Positions 45,427-55,245 are shown, counted from the stretch's first letter. The stretch is 64,000 nt of DNA from Enterobacter sp. 638 (GCF_000016325.1 NC_009436.1:248001-312000), one strand, 5' to 3'. Notes: generated by a model from the letters alone, not told the origin. Numbers and translations: made by a program.

Positions 45427-46746
45427 ATGTCTCTGCTGACAACTTCAGACAAGGCATTATGGCGTCTTGCGCTGCCAATGATTTTTTCCAATATCACCGT
45501 TCCTTTGCTTGGACTGGTGGATACGGCCGTCATTGGACATCTTGATTCTCCCGTCTATTTAGGTGGCATCGCGATTGGCGCGATGGCGACCAGCTTCCTC
45601 TTTATGCTGCTCCTGTTTTTGCGCATGAGCACGACCGGACTGACAGCCCAGGCCTTTGGCGCGAAAGATCCCGTACGCCTTGGGCGGGCGCTGGTTCAGC
45701 CGCTGATCCTGGCGTTAGGTGTCGGGCTACTGATTGTCGTATTGCGTACACCTCTGATCGATCTGGCGCTGCATATTGTCGGTGGCAGCGAAGCCGTGCT
45801 GGAACAGGCGCGCCGTTTTCTGGAGATTCGCTGGCTCAGCGCCCCTGCATCACTCGCTAACCTCGTTCTGCTTGGCTGGCTACTCGGTGTGCAATATGTC
45901 CGTGCCCCGGTCATTTTGCTGGTGGTGGGGAATGTCCTGAATATAGTTCTCGATCTGTGGCTGGTGATGGGTTTGCATATGAATGTGCAGGGTACCGCAT
46001 TGGCAACCGTTGTTGCGGAATATGTCACGTTCTTTATCGGCTTATGGATGGTCAAACGTGTATTGGTGATGCGTGGCGTTTCGCTCGCGATGCTGAAAAA
46101 TGCCTGGCGGGGCAATATGCGCAAGCTGCTGGCGCTGAACCGCGACATCATGTTGCGCTCTCTGTTGCTCCAGCTATGCTTCGGTGCGATGACCGTATTG
46201 GGCGCGCGTCTTGGGCCTGAGATCGTTGCGGTCAACGCGGTGCTGATGACGCTACTGACGTTTACCGCTTATGCGCTGGATGGTTTTGCCTATGCCGTTG
46301 AGGCCCACTCGGGTCAGGCATACGGTGCGCGGCAGGCCGGAAAATTACAAGAAGTCTGGCGAGCTGCCTGTCGTCAGTCCGGGTTGGTCGCGCTGGTGTT
46401 TGCGCTCGTTTACGCTCTCTTTGGTGGGCATATTGTCGCCCTTCTGACGTCATTACCTGAACTGCGTGAGCTGGCTCGTCATTACATTTTCTGGCAAGTG
46501 GTTTTGCCGGTGGTGGGTGTCTGGTGTTATTTGCTGGATGGCATGTTCATTGGTGCGACCCGGGGCGCGGAAATGCGCAATAGCATGGCGGTCGCCGCGG
46601 CGGGTTTCGGTTTGACCTTGCTCACCGTCCCCTATTTGGGGAACCATGGTTTGTGGCTGGCGTTAGCTGTCTTTCTTGCTCTGCGAGGCCTGTCGCTGTG
46701 GGTTATCTGGCGGCGTCACTGGCGCAAAAACAGCTGGTTCTCGTAG
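45427..46746 (+). CDS. dinF: MATE-family efflux protein DinF
   Basis: 439 residues with about 12 membrane helices. MATE features: N-half LALPMIFSNITVPLLGLVDTAVIGHL, C-half TAYALDGFAYAVEAHSGQAYGAR. Damage-inducible with lexA; in E. coli linked to tolerance of oxidative stress and bile salts. Co-transcribed from the LexA-controlled promoter. Transported substrate unknown. Confidence 0.96.
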   Translation: MSLLTTSDKALWRLALPMIFSNITVPLLGLVDTAVIGHLDSPVYLGGIAIGAMATSFLFMLLLFLRMSTTGLTAQAFGAKDPVRLGRALVQPLILALGVGLLIVVLRTPLIDLALHIVGGSEAVLEQARRFLEIRWLSAPASLANLVLLGWLLGVQYVRAPVILLVVGNVLNIVLDLWLVMGLHMNVQGTALATVVAEYVTFFIGLWMVKRVLVMRGVSLAMLKNAWRGNMRKLLALNRDIMLRSLLLQLCFGAMTVLGARLGPEIVAVNAVLMTLLTFTAYALDGFAYAVEAHSGQAYGARQAGKLQEVWRAACRQSGLVALVFALVYALFGGHIVALLTSLPELRELARHYIFWQVVLPVVGVWCYLLDGMFIGATRGAEMRNSMAVAAAGFGLTLLTVPYLGNHGLWLALAVFLALRGLSLWVIWRRHWRKNSWFS

Positions 46747-46891
46747 CGGCTTCTTTTGGCAAAATGGTTAAAGATTCTGAATATCGAAACGACTGCCGAA
46801 TCCTTATCTACAATTATTATCACGTCCAGCAGGAAATGAACGTAACGGACGATACAAATTTACGTGATAACCGAACGATGAGGACATGATT

Positions 46892-47101
46892 ATGAATAAA
46901 GACGAAATCGGCGGTAACTGGAAACAGTTTAAAGGTAAAGCGAAAGAGCAGTGGGGTAAGCTGACTGACGATGATATGACCATTATCGAAGGTAAGCGTG
47001 ACCAACTGATCGGTAAAATTCAGGAACGTTACGGTTACCAGAAAGATCAGGCCGAGAAAGAGGTCGGTGATTGGGAAAAACGTCACGATTATCGCTGGTA
47101 G
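46892..47101 (+). CDS. yjbJ: CsbD-family stress protein YjbJ
   Basis: 69 residues from the ATG at 46892 (MNKDEIGGNWKQFKGKAKEQ), 8 nt after an AGGA; the ATG two codons earlier is less well spaced. Highly charged, helical; CsbD hallmark GGNWKQFKGKAKEQWGKLTDDD and IQERYGYQKDQAEKEV. Abundant in stationary phase in E. coli; role unknown. Confidence 0.95.
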   Translation: MNKDEIGGNWKQFKGKAKEQWGKLTDDDMTIIEGKRDQLIGKIQERYGYQKDQAEKEVGDWEKRHDYRW

Positions 47102-47155
47102 GTAATTCTGTAGCGAAAAGTTCTACCCGAAAGTACATGGACGTACTATCCCTGA

Positions 47156-47175
47156 GGGCGGCTTAAAGGCCGCCC
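47156..47175 (+). terminator. Hairpin between convergent yjbJ and zur
   Basis: GGGCGGC-ttaaag-GCCGCCC with the weak tail GATTTGCATTTT. Probable yjbJ terminator; the T-run is poor. Confidence 0.55.
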
Positions 47176-47185
47176 GATTTGCATT

Positions 47186-47701
47186 TTAGCGCGGCTTCTT
47201 TTTTACATGAATTGAGTGATCGTGCTGACACGCATCTTGATGACTGCACGCTTCCACCTCCACACAGGCCGAACACAGGCCATGTGCTTCAATCACATTA
47301 TGACGTAGCGCAAAGCCCATTTTGGCCGCCAGCGAATGCATAATGTCTTCTACCCCTTCCGCCGCTTTTTCCTTCACGGCTCCGCATCGGTCGCAGATAA
47401 ACATCGCAGACGTGTGCGTCGGTTGATCGAACAAGTGGCAAAGTACATAGCTGTTTGTTGATTCCACTTTATGCACAAAGCCTTGTTCCAGCAGGAAATC
47501 GAGCGCGCGGTAAACCGTCGGCGGTTTAGCCTGCGGCTCGTTAACACGCAGCAGATCAAGCAAATCGTAAGCGCTGATCGCGTTTTGTTGCAGGCTCATC
47601 AGACGCAAAACTTCAAGGCGCTGCGGGGTCAGGCGCACATTGCGTTGCGCGCAGAGCTTTTCAGCTTGCACGAGCAGCTCCTGCGTTGTGGTCTTATCCA
47701 T
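47186..47701 (-). CDS. zur: Zinc uptake regulator Zur
   Basis: Fur-family repressor of zinc-uptake genes when zinc is replete. The ATG at 47701 (MDKTTTQELLVQAEKL) gives 171 residues, the E. coli length. Winged-helix N-domain (VRLTPQRLEVLRLMSL, KPPTVYRALDFLLEQGFVHK). Zinc sites: CHLFDQPTHTSAMFICDRCGAV, HGLCSACVEVEAC and a histidine-rich C-terminus (HQDACQHDHSIH). Divergent from the cupin gene. Confidence 0.97.
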   Translation of the reverse strand: MDKTTTQELLVQAEKLCAQRNVRLTPQRLEVLRLMSLQQNAISAYDLLDLLRVNEPQAKPPTVYRALDFLLEQGFVHKVESTNSYVLCHLFDQPTHTSAMFICDRCGAVKEKAAEGVEDIMHSLAAKMGFALRHNVIEAHGLCSACVEVEACSHQDACQHDHSIHVKKKPR

Positions 47702-47817
47702 TTGCACCTCGAAGAGTAGTAGGCCGGAAAACTCCCACTTTATCATGTTCTGTTAAAAACGCCGAGATCCCACACGGTGTGCTATACCTGACGCAACGCA
47801 ATATGGGGAGATAAACA

Positions 47818-48305
47818 ATGAAAAGACCTGACTGCATTCAACACTGGCGCGACGTCGAGGGAGCAGACGATTCGACGTATCCGGACAGTGAAGAACGCTT
47901 TGCAATTGGCGCGCCGCTGGCTCGCAAAATGGGGCTAGGCGTATTGGAATCCATCATGAGCGCTTACCGCCGGGTCGTCGCACTTCCTATCCGCATGCAG
48001 AAAGTGACGAGGAAGAGTTTATCCACGTTATTGAAGGTCATCCACAAGTGTGGATCAACGGTTATTTGTGGAAGCTGGAGCCAGGAGACAGCGTCGGTTT
48101 TCCTGCCGGAACGGGGGTATGCCACACCTTTATCAACAACACCGACGAGGATGTACGACTGCTGGTAGTAGGGGAAGCGAACAAAAAACACAACCGTATC
48201 TACTACCCACTTAACCCGATGTATGCCGCCACTCGAGAAGACCGTTGGGTCGACCATCCCCCGCAGTTTTTTGGTCCCCATGACGGAAAACCTGGGCGAA
48301 AATAA
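47818..48305 (+). pseudogene. Cupin-domain protein gene with a single-base frameshift
   Basis: The first frame reads MKRPDCIQHWRDVEGADDST to KMGLGV, then becomes nonsense. From about 47943 the next frame continues IHHERLPPGRRTSYPHAESD, EEEFIHVIEGHPQVWINGYL, PGDSVGFPAGTGVCHTFINN, and ends HDGKPGRK. The join needs one extra base near 47941-47946; the restored product would be about 162 residues. Cupin features: PGRRTSYPHAESDEEE (metal-binding His/Glu) and PAGTGVCHTFIN. No slippery heptamer is visible. Either a recent pseudogene or a sequencing error. Function unknown. Sits where E. coli has yjbL/yjbM. Confidence 0.85.
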
Positions 48306-48472
48306 TTTCCTCTTCTATAAATATTGAGGGCCGTCACAAATACAATAGGCCAGTTGGGTGATTTAACTTAAGGAAATAGCAGGTCTTTTGGTTCCTATTC
48401 ACAGCAATAGTTCGCTCCCGTATGGGCGTAAATAGCGGGGGTTGTTTAATAACACTATAAGACGGACATACT

Positions 48473-49783
48473 GTGAAAAAAACTTTTAAATTTTCGGTGG
48501 TTAGCATTGCTGTATCTCTGCTGATGGCAAATCAGGCGTCTGCCGCTAATACCTGGACGGAAGCGCGTAGCGACGCAATGGGTGGCACGGGCGTGGCGGC
48601 GGGCAATTATGGCAGCGGGGTGTTAATCAACCCGGCGCTGTTGGCTAAAGCTAAACCTGATGATGACATTACCGTCATTTTGCCGTCCGTTGGCGCCAGA
48701 ATTACGGATAAAGATAATCTTCAGGATCAAATCGACGACATCAGTGACAAAGTTGACCACTACAGCGATGTTGTGGACAGCCTCACTGCAGCGCAGATCA
48801 TCGCTAACCCTTTAGGTTCTGTTAATCAGTTCCAGGGCGCGGCAAAAGATCTCGCTGACGAACTCAGCAGTCTGAAAGGCAAAACGGCGCGGGCAAATGC
48901 GGGCGCAGGTATTGCGGTCAGTATTCCTAATAACGTGCTCTCAGTGGCCTTTGTGGCGAAAGGCAATGCGCATGCGCGCGTAAGCTCTTCTATCGATCAG
49001 CAAGATATCGACTATCTGCGCAGCATCCAGAACAGCAAAATTGTCGCGGGTGGGGTTGCACTGGACGCCGCATTAAACGGCACCGATCAAATTACCAAAA
49101 ACCTTAACTCCACGGCGTCAGGCCGGGCAGCGATTGTCTCTGACTACGGTGTTGCGGTTGCCCGCCAGTTTGATATTGCGGATGTTCCAGTTTCCGTGGG
49201 TATCACACCAAAACTGCAGAAAACCTGGCTCTACAACTACACCACGTCCATTTACGACTACGACAGCAACGACTGGAACAGCAGCCGCTACCGTACAGAC
49301 GATACCGGTTTTAACGTCGATGCCGGTGTGACCGCTGATTTTGGCGAAAACTGGACGGTAGGCTTGAGCGGGCAGAACCTGATGTCTCGTGATATCGATA
49401 CCAAAGACATCCGTATCCGTAATGGCCGTACGGGAGAGGTGGTGAACTATAAAGATACCTACCAGATCCGTCCGTTGGTGACCGCTGGTGTGGCGTGGCA
49501 CACCGATCTGCTGACCTTAACGGCTGATGGCGACCTCACCGAAACCAAAGGCTTCAAAAGTGAAGAAAACTCACAATACGTGGGCGTCGGTGCGGAAGTC
49601 ACCCCGCTGAGCTGGCTGGCAGTCCGTGCCGGTTACCGTGCGGATGTGAAGGGTAACGATAGCAACGTGTTCACCGGTGGTGTCGGATTTGCACCGTTCA
49701 ACACCGTCCATGTGGATCTGATGGGTCTGTATGGCGAAGACGAAACCTGGGGCGCCGGCGCGCAGTTGAGCGTGACGTTCTAA
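48473..49783 (+). CDS. TraF-like outer-membrane beta-barrel protein (orphan)
   Basis: 436 residues from a GTG (MKKTFKFSVVSIAVSLLMANQASAANTW). Sec signal peptide with cleavage after ASA. Mature protein begins TEARSDAMGGTGVAAGNYGSGVLINPALLA, typical of the 'conjugal transfer protein TraF'/FadL-like barrel family. A coiled segment lies at about 85-155 (DNLQDQIDDISDKVDHYSDV). The last ~200 residues are amphipathic strands ending in LSVTF with the terminal Phe barrel signal. No conjugation genes are nearby. Function unknown. Confidence 0.75.
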   Translation: MKKTFKFSVVSIAVSLLMANQASAANTWTEARSDAMGGTGVAAGNYGSGVLINPALLAKAKPDDDITVILPSVGARITDKDNLQDQIDDISDKVDHYSDVVDSLTAAQIIANPLGSVNQFQGAAKDLADELSSLKGKTARANAGAGIAVSIPNNVLSVAFVAKGNAHARVSSSIDQQDIDYLRSIQNSKIVAGGVALDAALNGTDQITKNLNSTASGRAAIVSDYGVAVARQFDIADVPVSVGITPKLQKTWLYNYTTSIYDYDSNDWNSSRYRTDDTGFNVDAGVTADFGENWTVGLSGQNLMSRDIDTKDIRIRNGRTGEVVNYKDTYQIRPLVTAGVAWHTDLLTLTADGDLTETKGFKSEENSQYVGVGAEVTPLSWLAVRAGYRADVKGNDSNVFTGGVGFAPFNTVHVDLMGLYGEDETWGAGAQLSVTF

Positions 49784-49789
49784 GGAGAT

Positions 49790-49818
49790 CCGGAGGCCAT
49801 GCGCCTCCGGTTTTCTTT
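49790..49818 (+). terminator. Terminator after the TraF-like gene
   Basis: CCGGAGGC-catgc-GCCTCCGG followed by TTTTCTTT. Confidence 0.9.
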
Positions 49819-49864
49819 GTGCTATAGTAGCGCCCCTTTTCCAGCAGATGCCTAAAACTTCGCC

Positions 49865-50860
49865 ATGTCGTCAGAATTAAAGTCCACTTTCCCTGCACAC
49901 CGTTTCTCCATCGCGCCGATGCTCGACTGGACGGACAGACATTGCCGCTACTTCCTGCGTCAGTTGTCTCGTCACACGCTGCTGTACACCGAAATGGTGA
50001 CCACCGGAGCGATTATTCACGGTAAGGGCGACTATCTGGCCTACAGCGAAGAAGAGCATCCTGTGGCGCTGCAGTTGGGGGGCAGCGATCCGGCCGCGCT
50101 GGCAGAATGTGCAAAGCTTGCAGAAGCGCGTGGCTACGACGAAATTAACCTCAATGTGGGTTGTCCGTCCGATCGCGTGCAGAACGGCATGTTTGGCGCC
50201 TGTCTGATGGGTAACGCGCAGCTGGTGGCTGACGGCATTAAAGCGATGCGCGACGTGGTGTCGATTCCTGTTACCGTCAAAACGCGTATTGGAATCGACG
50301 ATCAGGACAGCTACGAATTCCTGTGTGATTTCATTGATACCGTTGCCGGGAAAGGCGAGTGCGAGACGTTTATCATTCACGCACGCAAAGCCTGGCTGTC
50401 GGGTCTTAGCCCGAAAGAAAACCGCGAGATCCCGCCGCTGGATTACCCGCGTGTGTATCAACTCAAGCGTGATTTTCCGCATCTGACGATGTCGATCAAC
50501 GGTGGCATTAAATCTCTCGAAGAGGCTAAAACGCACCTGCAGCATATGGATGGCGTGATGGTTGGGCGTGAGGCGTACCAAAATCCCGGTATTCTGGCGA
50601 CGGTCGACCGCGAAATCTTCGGTATTGAGGGTGCGGACAGCGATCCGGTTGCCGTGGTGCGTGCGATGTATCCCTACATCGAACGTGAGCTGAGCAATGG
50701 CACCTATCTGGGGCACGTCACCCGCCATATGCTTGGGCTTTTCCAGGGGATTCCGGGCGCGCGTCAATGGCGTCGTTACCTGAGTGAAAATGCGCATAAA
50801 GCGGGCGCAGATATTGAAGTGCTGGAACACGCTCTGCGCCTGGTCGCCGACAAACGATAA
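49865..50860 (+). CDS. dusA: tRNA-dihydrouridine(20/20a) synthase DusA
   Basis: FMN-dependent reduction of U20/U20a in tRNA. 331 residues, full length. FMN-binding start [20 protein letters not shown], the catalytic cysteine at residue 100 in [29 protein letters not shown], the [20 protein letters not shown] loop and [14 protein letters not shown]-terminal helical tRNA-binding domain. Monocistronic. Confidence 0.97.
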   Translation: MSSELKSTFPAHRFSIAPMLDWTDRHCRYFLRQLSRHTLLYTEMVTTGAIIHGKGDYLAYSEEEHPVALQLGGSDPAALAECAKLAEARGYDEINLNVGCPSDRVQNGMFGACLMGNAQLVADGIKAMRDVVSIPVTVKTRIGIDDQDSYEFLCDFIDTVAGKGECETFIIHARKAWLSGLSPKENREIPPLDYPRVYQLKRDFPHLTMSINGGIKSLEEAKTHLQHMDGVMVGREAYQNPGILATVDREIFGIEGADSDPVAVVRAMYPYIERELSNGTYLGHVTRHMLGLFQGIPGARQWRRYLSENAHKAGADIEVLEHALRLVADKR

Positions 50861-50890
50861 TTTTCACTAAAAGATCGTCAAATTCACCAC

Positions 50891-50918
50891 GCCCTGCACA
50901 TCGCTGCGGGGCATTTTT
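50891..50918 (+). terminator. dusA terminator
   Basis: GCCCTGCA-catcgc-TGCGGGGC (one T-G wobble), then ATTTTTG. Confidence 0.85.
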
Positions 50919-50941
50919 GTTTTTAAATCAGTAAGTTAATT

Positions 50942-50958
50942 TTGGCACGTTTCTTGTA
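50942..50958 (+). promoter_or_regulatory. Sigma-54 promoter of pspG
   Basis: TTGGCACGTTTCTTGTA matches the -24/-12 consensus (TGGCACG-N4-TTGC) except for T in place of C in the -12 element. It lies 40 bp before pspG, a member of the PspF/sigma-54 regulon in E. coli. Confidence 0.85.
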
Positions 50959-50997
50959 ATAGCTTTGGCATCGTTGTGGGATATTCGGGAGAGCGCC

Positions 50998-51240
50998 ATG
51001 CTAGAACTACTTTTTGTGATTGGATTTTTTGTCATGCTGATGGTGACGGGTATTTCATTGCTCGGGATTATCGCCGCGCTGTTTGTCGCCACGGCGCTGA
51101 TGTTCGTCGGCGGGTTGTTTGCGCTGATGATCAAACTGTTGCCGTGGTTACTGCTGGCGATTGCGGTTGTGTGGGTCATAAGGGCAGTGAAACCGCCAAA
51201 AGTCCCAAATTATCAGCGCAATAACCGCTTTCGTTACTAA
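50998..51240 (+). CDS. pspG: Phage shock protein G
   Basis: 80 residues from the ATG at 50998 (MLELLFVIGFFVMLMVTG), the E. coli length. Two or three hydrophobic helices, then the basic tail RAVKPPKVPNYQRNNRFRY. Inner-membrane effector of the phage-shock response to membrane stress. Lies outside the pspABCDE cluster, as in E. coli. Confidence 0.95.
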   Translation: MLELLFVIGFFVMLMVTGISLLGIIAALFVATALMFVGGLFALMIKLLPWLLLAIAVVWVIRAVKPPKVPNYQRNNRFRY

Positions 51241-51388
51241 GGTATTGAGGCGTTCGTCACATACCTGTAACTTTTCCGGCAGCACGGCTTAGAACAGAAT
51301 AGGATTTACTTATCAAATCTGTCACTATTGTTGCCGTTAAAGAATTCATCGCGCTGTACCCTACATACAGCCGAACTAAAAAAAGAAA

Positions 51389-51408
51389 GGGCTTCCCACG
51401 GGAAGCCC
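51389..51408 (-). terminator. Terminator hairpin between pspG and qorA
   Basis: GGGCTTCCC-gt-GGGAAGCCC; on the minus strand it is followed by TTTCTTTTTTT, so it mainly serves qorA transcripts. On the plus strand the tail AATTTCTT is weaker. Confidence 0.8.
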
Positions 51409-51420
51409 AATTTCTTATAT

Positions 51421-51540
51421 CCCCGTCATAATTCAAGCCGCAGATGCGTTGGCTGCTTTCATTCACCCCCAGTCATTTACTTGCGTAAGCTCCCGGGGAG
51501 TCATTCCATTGCCGCCTTTCTGCAACATGAATTATTGAGG
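51421..51540. repeat. ERIC element at the qorA 3' end
   Basis: ERIC cores CCCCAGTCATTTACTTGCGT and GTAAGCTCCCGGGGAGTCAT are present, with inverted ends CCGTCATAATTCA and TGAATTATTGAGG. It lies between qorA and its terminator hairpin, so it would be part of the qorA mRNA. Confidence 0.92.
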
Positions 51541-51553
51541 GGAAACGAGCATA

Positions 51554-52537
51554 TTAGGGAAGCAGCAAACTCGATCCCTCTGTCGCACGACTTTCCAGCA
51601 CCTCATGCGCGCGCTGCGCCTCGCTCAGCGGATATTTCTGCGCATCAGACACATCCACTTTAATGACGCCGCTGGCGATCAACGAGAACAATTCGTTACT
51701 GGCTTCGGTCAATTCATCACGCGTAGTGATATATCCCTGAAGGGAAGGGCGAGTCACATACAGCGAGCCTTTCTGGTTCAAAATGCCCAGGTTAACGCCC
51801 GTCACTGCGCCGGAGGAATTACCAAAGCTCACCATCAGCCCGCGGCGTTGCAGGCAATCCAGCGAGGCTTCCCAGGTGTCTTTCCCCACAGAGTCATACA
51901 CCACGCGCAGCTTTTTACCGCCGGTGATCTCTTTCACCCGTTCCGCAATGCTCTCTTCACGATAGTTAATCACTTGCCATGCACCAGCCTGTTTTGCACG
52001 CTGCGCCTTTTGCGCACTGCCGACGGTGCCGATCAGTTTTGCGCCCAGCGCCTTCGCCCACTGACAGGCGATTAACCCTACGCCGCCTGCGGCAGCATGG
52101 AACAGGAACGGCTCATCCGGTTTAATTTCGTAGGTTTTACGCAGCAGATAGAAGACCGTTAGCCCTTTGAGAAATGATGCTGCGGCTTGCTCAAACGAGA
52201 TGGCATTGGGCAGTACTGCGGCTTTATCGGCAGGGACGTTATGAACAGAGCTGTAAGCACCCAGCGCCGACTGCGCATACACCACGCGGTCGCCTTCTTT
52301 AATATGCTTAACGGCGCTGCCGACTTTGACCACCACGCCCGCCGCTTCGGTTCCCAAACCGCTCGGCATGGTCGGTGGCGGATACAGCCCGCCGCGAATA
52401 TAGGTGTCGATGTAGTTGATGCCAATCGCTTTATTTTCTACCTGGACTTCGTTCTCACCAGGCGCGGCTGGAGTGAACTCCACCGCTTTGAGTACTTCGG
52501 GGCCACCATGCTTGTGAAATTCAATGCGCGTTGCCAT
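51554..52537 (-). CDS. qorA: NADPH:quinone oxidoreductase QorA
   Basis: Zeta-crystallin-type medium-chain reductase that uses NADPH on quinones. The ATG at 52537 (MATRIEFHKHGGPEVLK) gives 327 residues, the E. coli length; the longer frame adds 12 residues. Nucleotide-binding loop AAAGGVGLIACQWAKALGA; conserved SYSSVHN-type and NKAIGINYIDTYIRGGLYP blocks. No zinc-binding cysteines, as expected. Divergent from dnaB with a 62-bp gap. Confidence 0.96.
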   Translation of the reverse strand: MATRIEFHKHGGPEVLKAVEFTPAAPGENEVQVENKAIGINYIDTYIRGGLYPPPTMPSGLGTEAAGVVVKVGSAVKHIKEGDRVVYAQSALGAYSSVHNVPADKAAVLPNAISFEQAAASFLKGLTVFYLLRKTYEIKPDEPFLFHAAAGGVGLIACQWAKALGAKLIGTVGSAQKAQRAKQAGAWQVINYREESIAERVKEITGGKKLRVVYDSVGKDTWEASLDCLQRRGLMVSFGNSSGAVTGVNLGILNQKGSLYVTRPSLQGYITTRDELTEASNELFSLIASGVIKVDVSDAQKYPLSEAQRAHEVLESRATEGSSLLLP

Positions 52538-52599
52538 GATTCCTCCAGAAAATGTGGTAATCTTTCGACCCATTCTTTATCTCGGTAACTCCATTCACT

Positions 52600-54012
52600 A
52601 TGGCAGGAAATAAACCCTTCAACAAACAGACTGAACCCCGTGACCGCGACCTCCAGGTTGCCGGGCTAAAGGTCCCGCCGCACTCGATTGAAGCGGAACA
52701 GTCGGTGTTGGGCGGTTTAATGCTGGACAACGAACGCTGGGACGATGTCGCCGAGCGCGTCGTGTCTGACGATTTCTATACCCGTCCGCACCGCCATATT
52801 TTCACCGAAATGGCGCGTCTGCAGGAGTCGGGCAGCCCGATTGACCTGATCACGCTCGCGGAATCGCTTGAGCGTCAGGGGCAACTGGATAGCGTCGGTG
52901 GCTTTGCCTACCTCGCAGAGTTATCAAAAAACACGCCAAGTGCGGCGAACATCAGCGCATACGCTGACATCGTGCGTGAACGTGCGGTTGTGCGTGAAAT
53001 GATCGCCGTAGCAAACGAAATCGCCGAAGCTGGTTTTGACCCGCAGGGCCGGACCAGTGAAGATCTGCTGGATCTCGCGGAATCACGCGTTTTTAAAATT
53101 GCCGAAAGCCGGGCCAATAAAGATGAAGGCCCGCGCAATATCGCCGACGTGCTTGATTCGACGGTTGCGCGCATCGAAGCGCTTTTCCAGCAGCCGCACG
53201 ACGGCGTCACGGGTGTGAACACCGGTTATGACGACCTGAATAAAAAAACCGCCGGTTTACAGCCGTCGGATCTGATTATTGTCGCGGCACGTCCGTCGAT
53301 GGGTAAAACAACATTTGCGATGAACATCGTCGAAAATGCGGCGATGTTGCAGGATAAACCGGTGCTTATCTTTAGTCTGGAGATGCCTTCAGACCAGATC
53401 ATGATGCGTACCCTGGCGTCGCTGTCACGCGTTGATCAGACCCGCATCCGTACCGGTCAGCTCGATGATGAGGACTGGGCGCGCATCTCTGGCACCATGG
53501 GCATCCTGCTGGAAAAACGTAATATTTATATCGATGACTCTTCCGGCCTGACGCCGTCCGAAGTGCGCTCGCGCGCGCGTCGTATTGCCCGTGAGCACGG
53601 CGGCATTGGTCTCATCATGATCGACTACCTGCAGCTGATGCGCGTTCCGTCGCTGTCGGATAACCGTACGCTGGAAATCGCCGAAATATCTCGCTCGCTC
53701 AAGGCGTTAGCGAAAGAATTACAGGTGCCCGTCGTCGCACTTTCTCAGCTTAACCGCTCCCTGGAGCAACGTGCTGACAAGCGCCCGGTTAACTCAGACT
53801 TGCGTGAATCTGGCTCCATCGAGCAGGATGCCGACTTGATCATGTTCATCTATCGTGACGAGGTTTATCACGAAAACAGCGACATGAAAGGCATCGCAGA
53901 AATCATTATTGGTAAGCAGCGTAACGGCCCGATCGGTACGGTGCGCCTGACCTTTAACGGACAATGGTCGCGCTTCGATAATTATGCGGGACCTCAATAC
54001 GACGACGAATAA
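52600..54012 (+). CDS. dnaB: Replicative DNA helicase DnaB
   Basis: Hexameric 5'-3' helicase that unwinds DNA at the replication fork and binds DnaG and DnaC. 470 residues (E. coli 471). N-terminal domain (PPHSIEAEQSVLGGLMLDNE). RecA-like ATPase with Walker A ARPSMGKTT (Lys236) and Walker B LIMIDYLQLMRV. Arginine-rich RSRARRIAREHGG and LNRSLEQRADKRPVNSDLRE are also intact. No intein is inserted at the Walker A or other usual sites. Confidence 0.99.
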   Translation: MAGNKPFNKQTEPRDRDLQVAGLKVPPHSIEAEQSVLGGLMLDNERWDDVAERVVSDDFYTRPHRHIFTEMARLQESGSPIDLITLAESLERQGQLDSVGGFAYLAELSKNTPSAANISAYADIVRERAVVREMIAVANEIAEAGFDPQGRTSEDLLDLAESRVFKIAESRANKDEGPRNIADVLDSTVARIEALFQQPHDGVTGVNTGYDDLNKKTAGLQPSDLIIVAARPSMGKTTFAMNIVENAAMLQDKPVLIFSLEMPSDQIMMRTLASLSRVDQTRIRTGQLDDEDWARISGTMGILLEKRNIYIDDSSGLTPSEVRSRARRIAREHGGIGLIMIDYLQLMRVPSLSDNRTLEIAEISRSLKALAKELQVPVVALSQLNRSLEQRADKRPVNSDLRESGSIEQDADLIMFIYRDEVYHENSDMKGIAEIIIGKQRNGPIGTVRLTFNGQWSRFDNYAGPQYDDE

Positions 54013-54138
54013 TTCCTCGTCATCCTTCGCGCCACAGCGGCGTTGGCTTTACCCGTTCACCCCGGTCGCTTAGTTATCTAATCACCCGGGGATTTACAGT
54101 CTTGCCGCCTTGCTGTGACGCAAATGATTTAGAGGAAT
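54011..54138. repeat. ERIC element between dnaB and alr
   Basis: 128 bp with inverted ends ATTCCTC / GAGGAAT and cores GTTCACCCCGGTCGCTTAG and ACCCGGGGATTTACAG. Nearly full length but more diverged in the loop (TTATCTAAT). Its first bases overlap the dnaB stop codon. Confidence 0.9.
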
Positions 54139-54165
54139 ACTTTTTCTTTACGGCAAGGAATTCAA

Positions 54166-55245
54166 ATGCAAGCGGCAACTGTAGTCATTAACCGCCGCGC
54201 TCTGCGACACAACCTGCAACGTCTGCGTGAACTGGCGCCCGCCAGTAAACTCGTTGCAGTCGTGAAAGCGAACGCTTACGGACACGGTCTTCTTGAGACC
54301 GCGCGAACGCTCCCTGATGCCGATGCCTTTGGCGTCGCCCGTCTCGAAGAAGCCCTACGTTTACGCGCGGGCGGTATTACGCAACCCATTCTGTTGTTAG
54401 AAGGTTTCTTTGAAGCGACTGACCTGACGACGATCGCCGATCAGCATCTGCACACAGCGATTCACAATGAAGAACAGCTGCTGGCGTTGGAAACGGCTGA
54501 ACTGAGCGAACCGGTCACCGTGTGGATGAAGCTTGATACTGGCATGCATCGCCTGGGCGTGCGTCCGGAACAGGCCGAGGCGTTTTATCAGCGCTTAAGC
54601 CAGTGCAAAAACGTGCACCAGCCGGTGAATATCGTCAGCCATTTTGCCCGCGCCGACGAACCGGAATGTGGCGCAACGGAGCAGCAGCTCGATATTTTTA
54701 ATACCTTTTGCGAAGGCAAGCCAGGCATGCGTTCTATCGCCGCTTCTGGCGGCATTTTGCTGTGGCCGCAATCGCACTTTGACTGGGCGCGGCCTGGCAT
54801 CATTCTTTACGGCGTTTCACCGCTGGAAAACAAACCCTGGGGCCCTGATTTTGGTCTGCAGCCGGTAATGTCTTTGGTGTCGAACCTGATCGCTGTGCGC
54901 GAGCACAAAGCGGGTGAACCTGTTGGCTATGGCGGCACGTGGGTGAGCGAGAGCGATACGCGCCTGGGCGTTGTGGCGATGGGTTATGGCGACGGTTATC
55001 CACGCGCGGCACCTTCGGGAACGCCAGTGCTGGTGAATGGCCGTGAGGTGAAGATTGTCGGCCGTGTCGCGATGGACATGATTTGCGTCGATCTGGGGCC
55101 AGACGCTCAGGATAAAGCGGGTGATGCCGTTGTGCTGTGGGGCGAAGGTTTGCCTGTTGAGCGGATTGCTGAAATCACGAAAGTGAGTGCTTACGAACTT
55201 ATCACGCGTCTGACGTCTCGCGTGGCGATGAAATACATCGACTAA
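54166..55245 (+). CDS. alr: Alanine racemase (biosynthetic) Alr
   Basis: PLP enzyme that makes D-alanine for peptidoglycan. 359 residues, the E. coli length. PLP lysine 34 in [16 protein letters not shown]; the catalytic tyrosine in [18 protein letters not shown], and [13 protein letters not shown]. The ERIC element lies 27 bp upstream, so the promoter must be inside or close to it. Confidence 0.98.
   Translation: MQAATVVINRRALRHNLQRLRELAPASKLVAVVKANAYGHGLLETARTLPDADAFGVARLEEALRLRAGGITQPILLLEGFFEATDLTTIADQHLHTAIHNEEQLLALETAELSEPVTVWMKLDTGMHRLGVRPEQAEAFYQRLSQCKNVHQPVNIVSHFARADEPECGATEQQLDIFNTFCEGKPGMRSIAASGGILLWPQSHFDWARPGIILYGVSPLENKPWGPDFGLQPVMSLVSNLIAVREHKAGEPVGYGGTWVSESDTRLGVVAMGYGDGYPRAAPSGTPVLVNGREVKIVGRVAMDMICVDLGPDAQDKAGDAVVLWGEGLPVERIAEITKVSAYELITRLTSRVAMKYID

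Noticed and set aside
52600..54012. Intein or mobile insertion in dnaB
   Set aside because: The protein is 470 residues and continuous through the Walker A and other usual intein sites.
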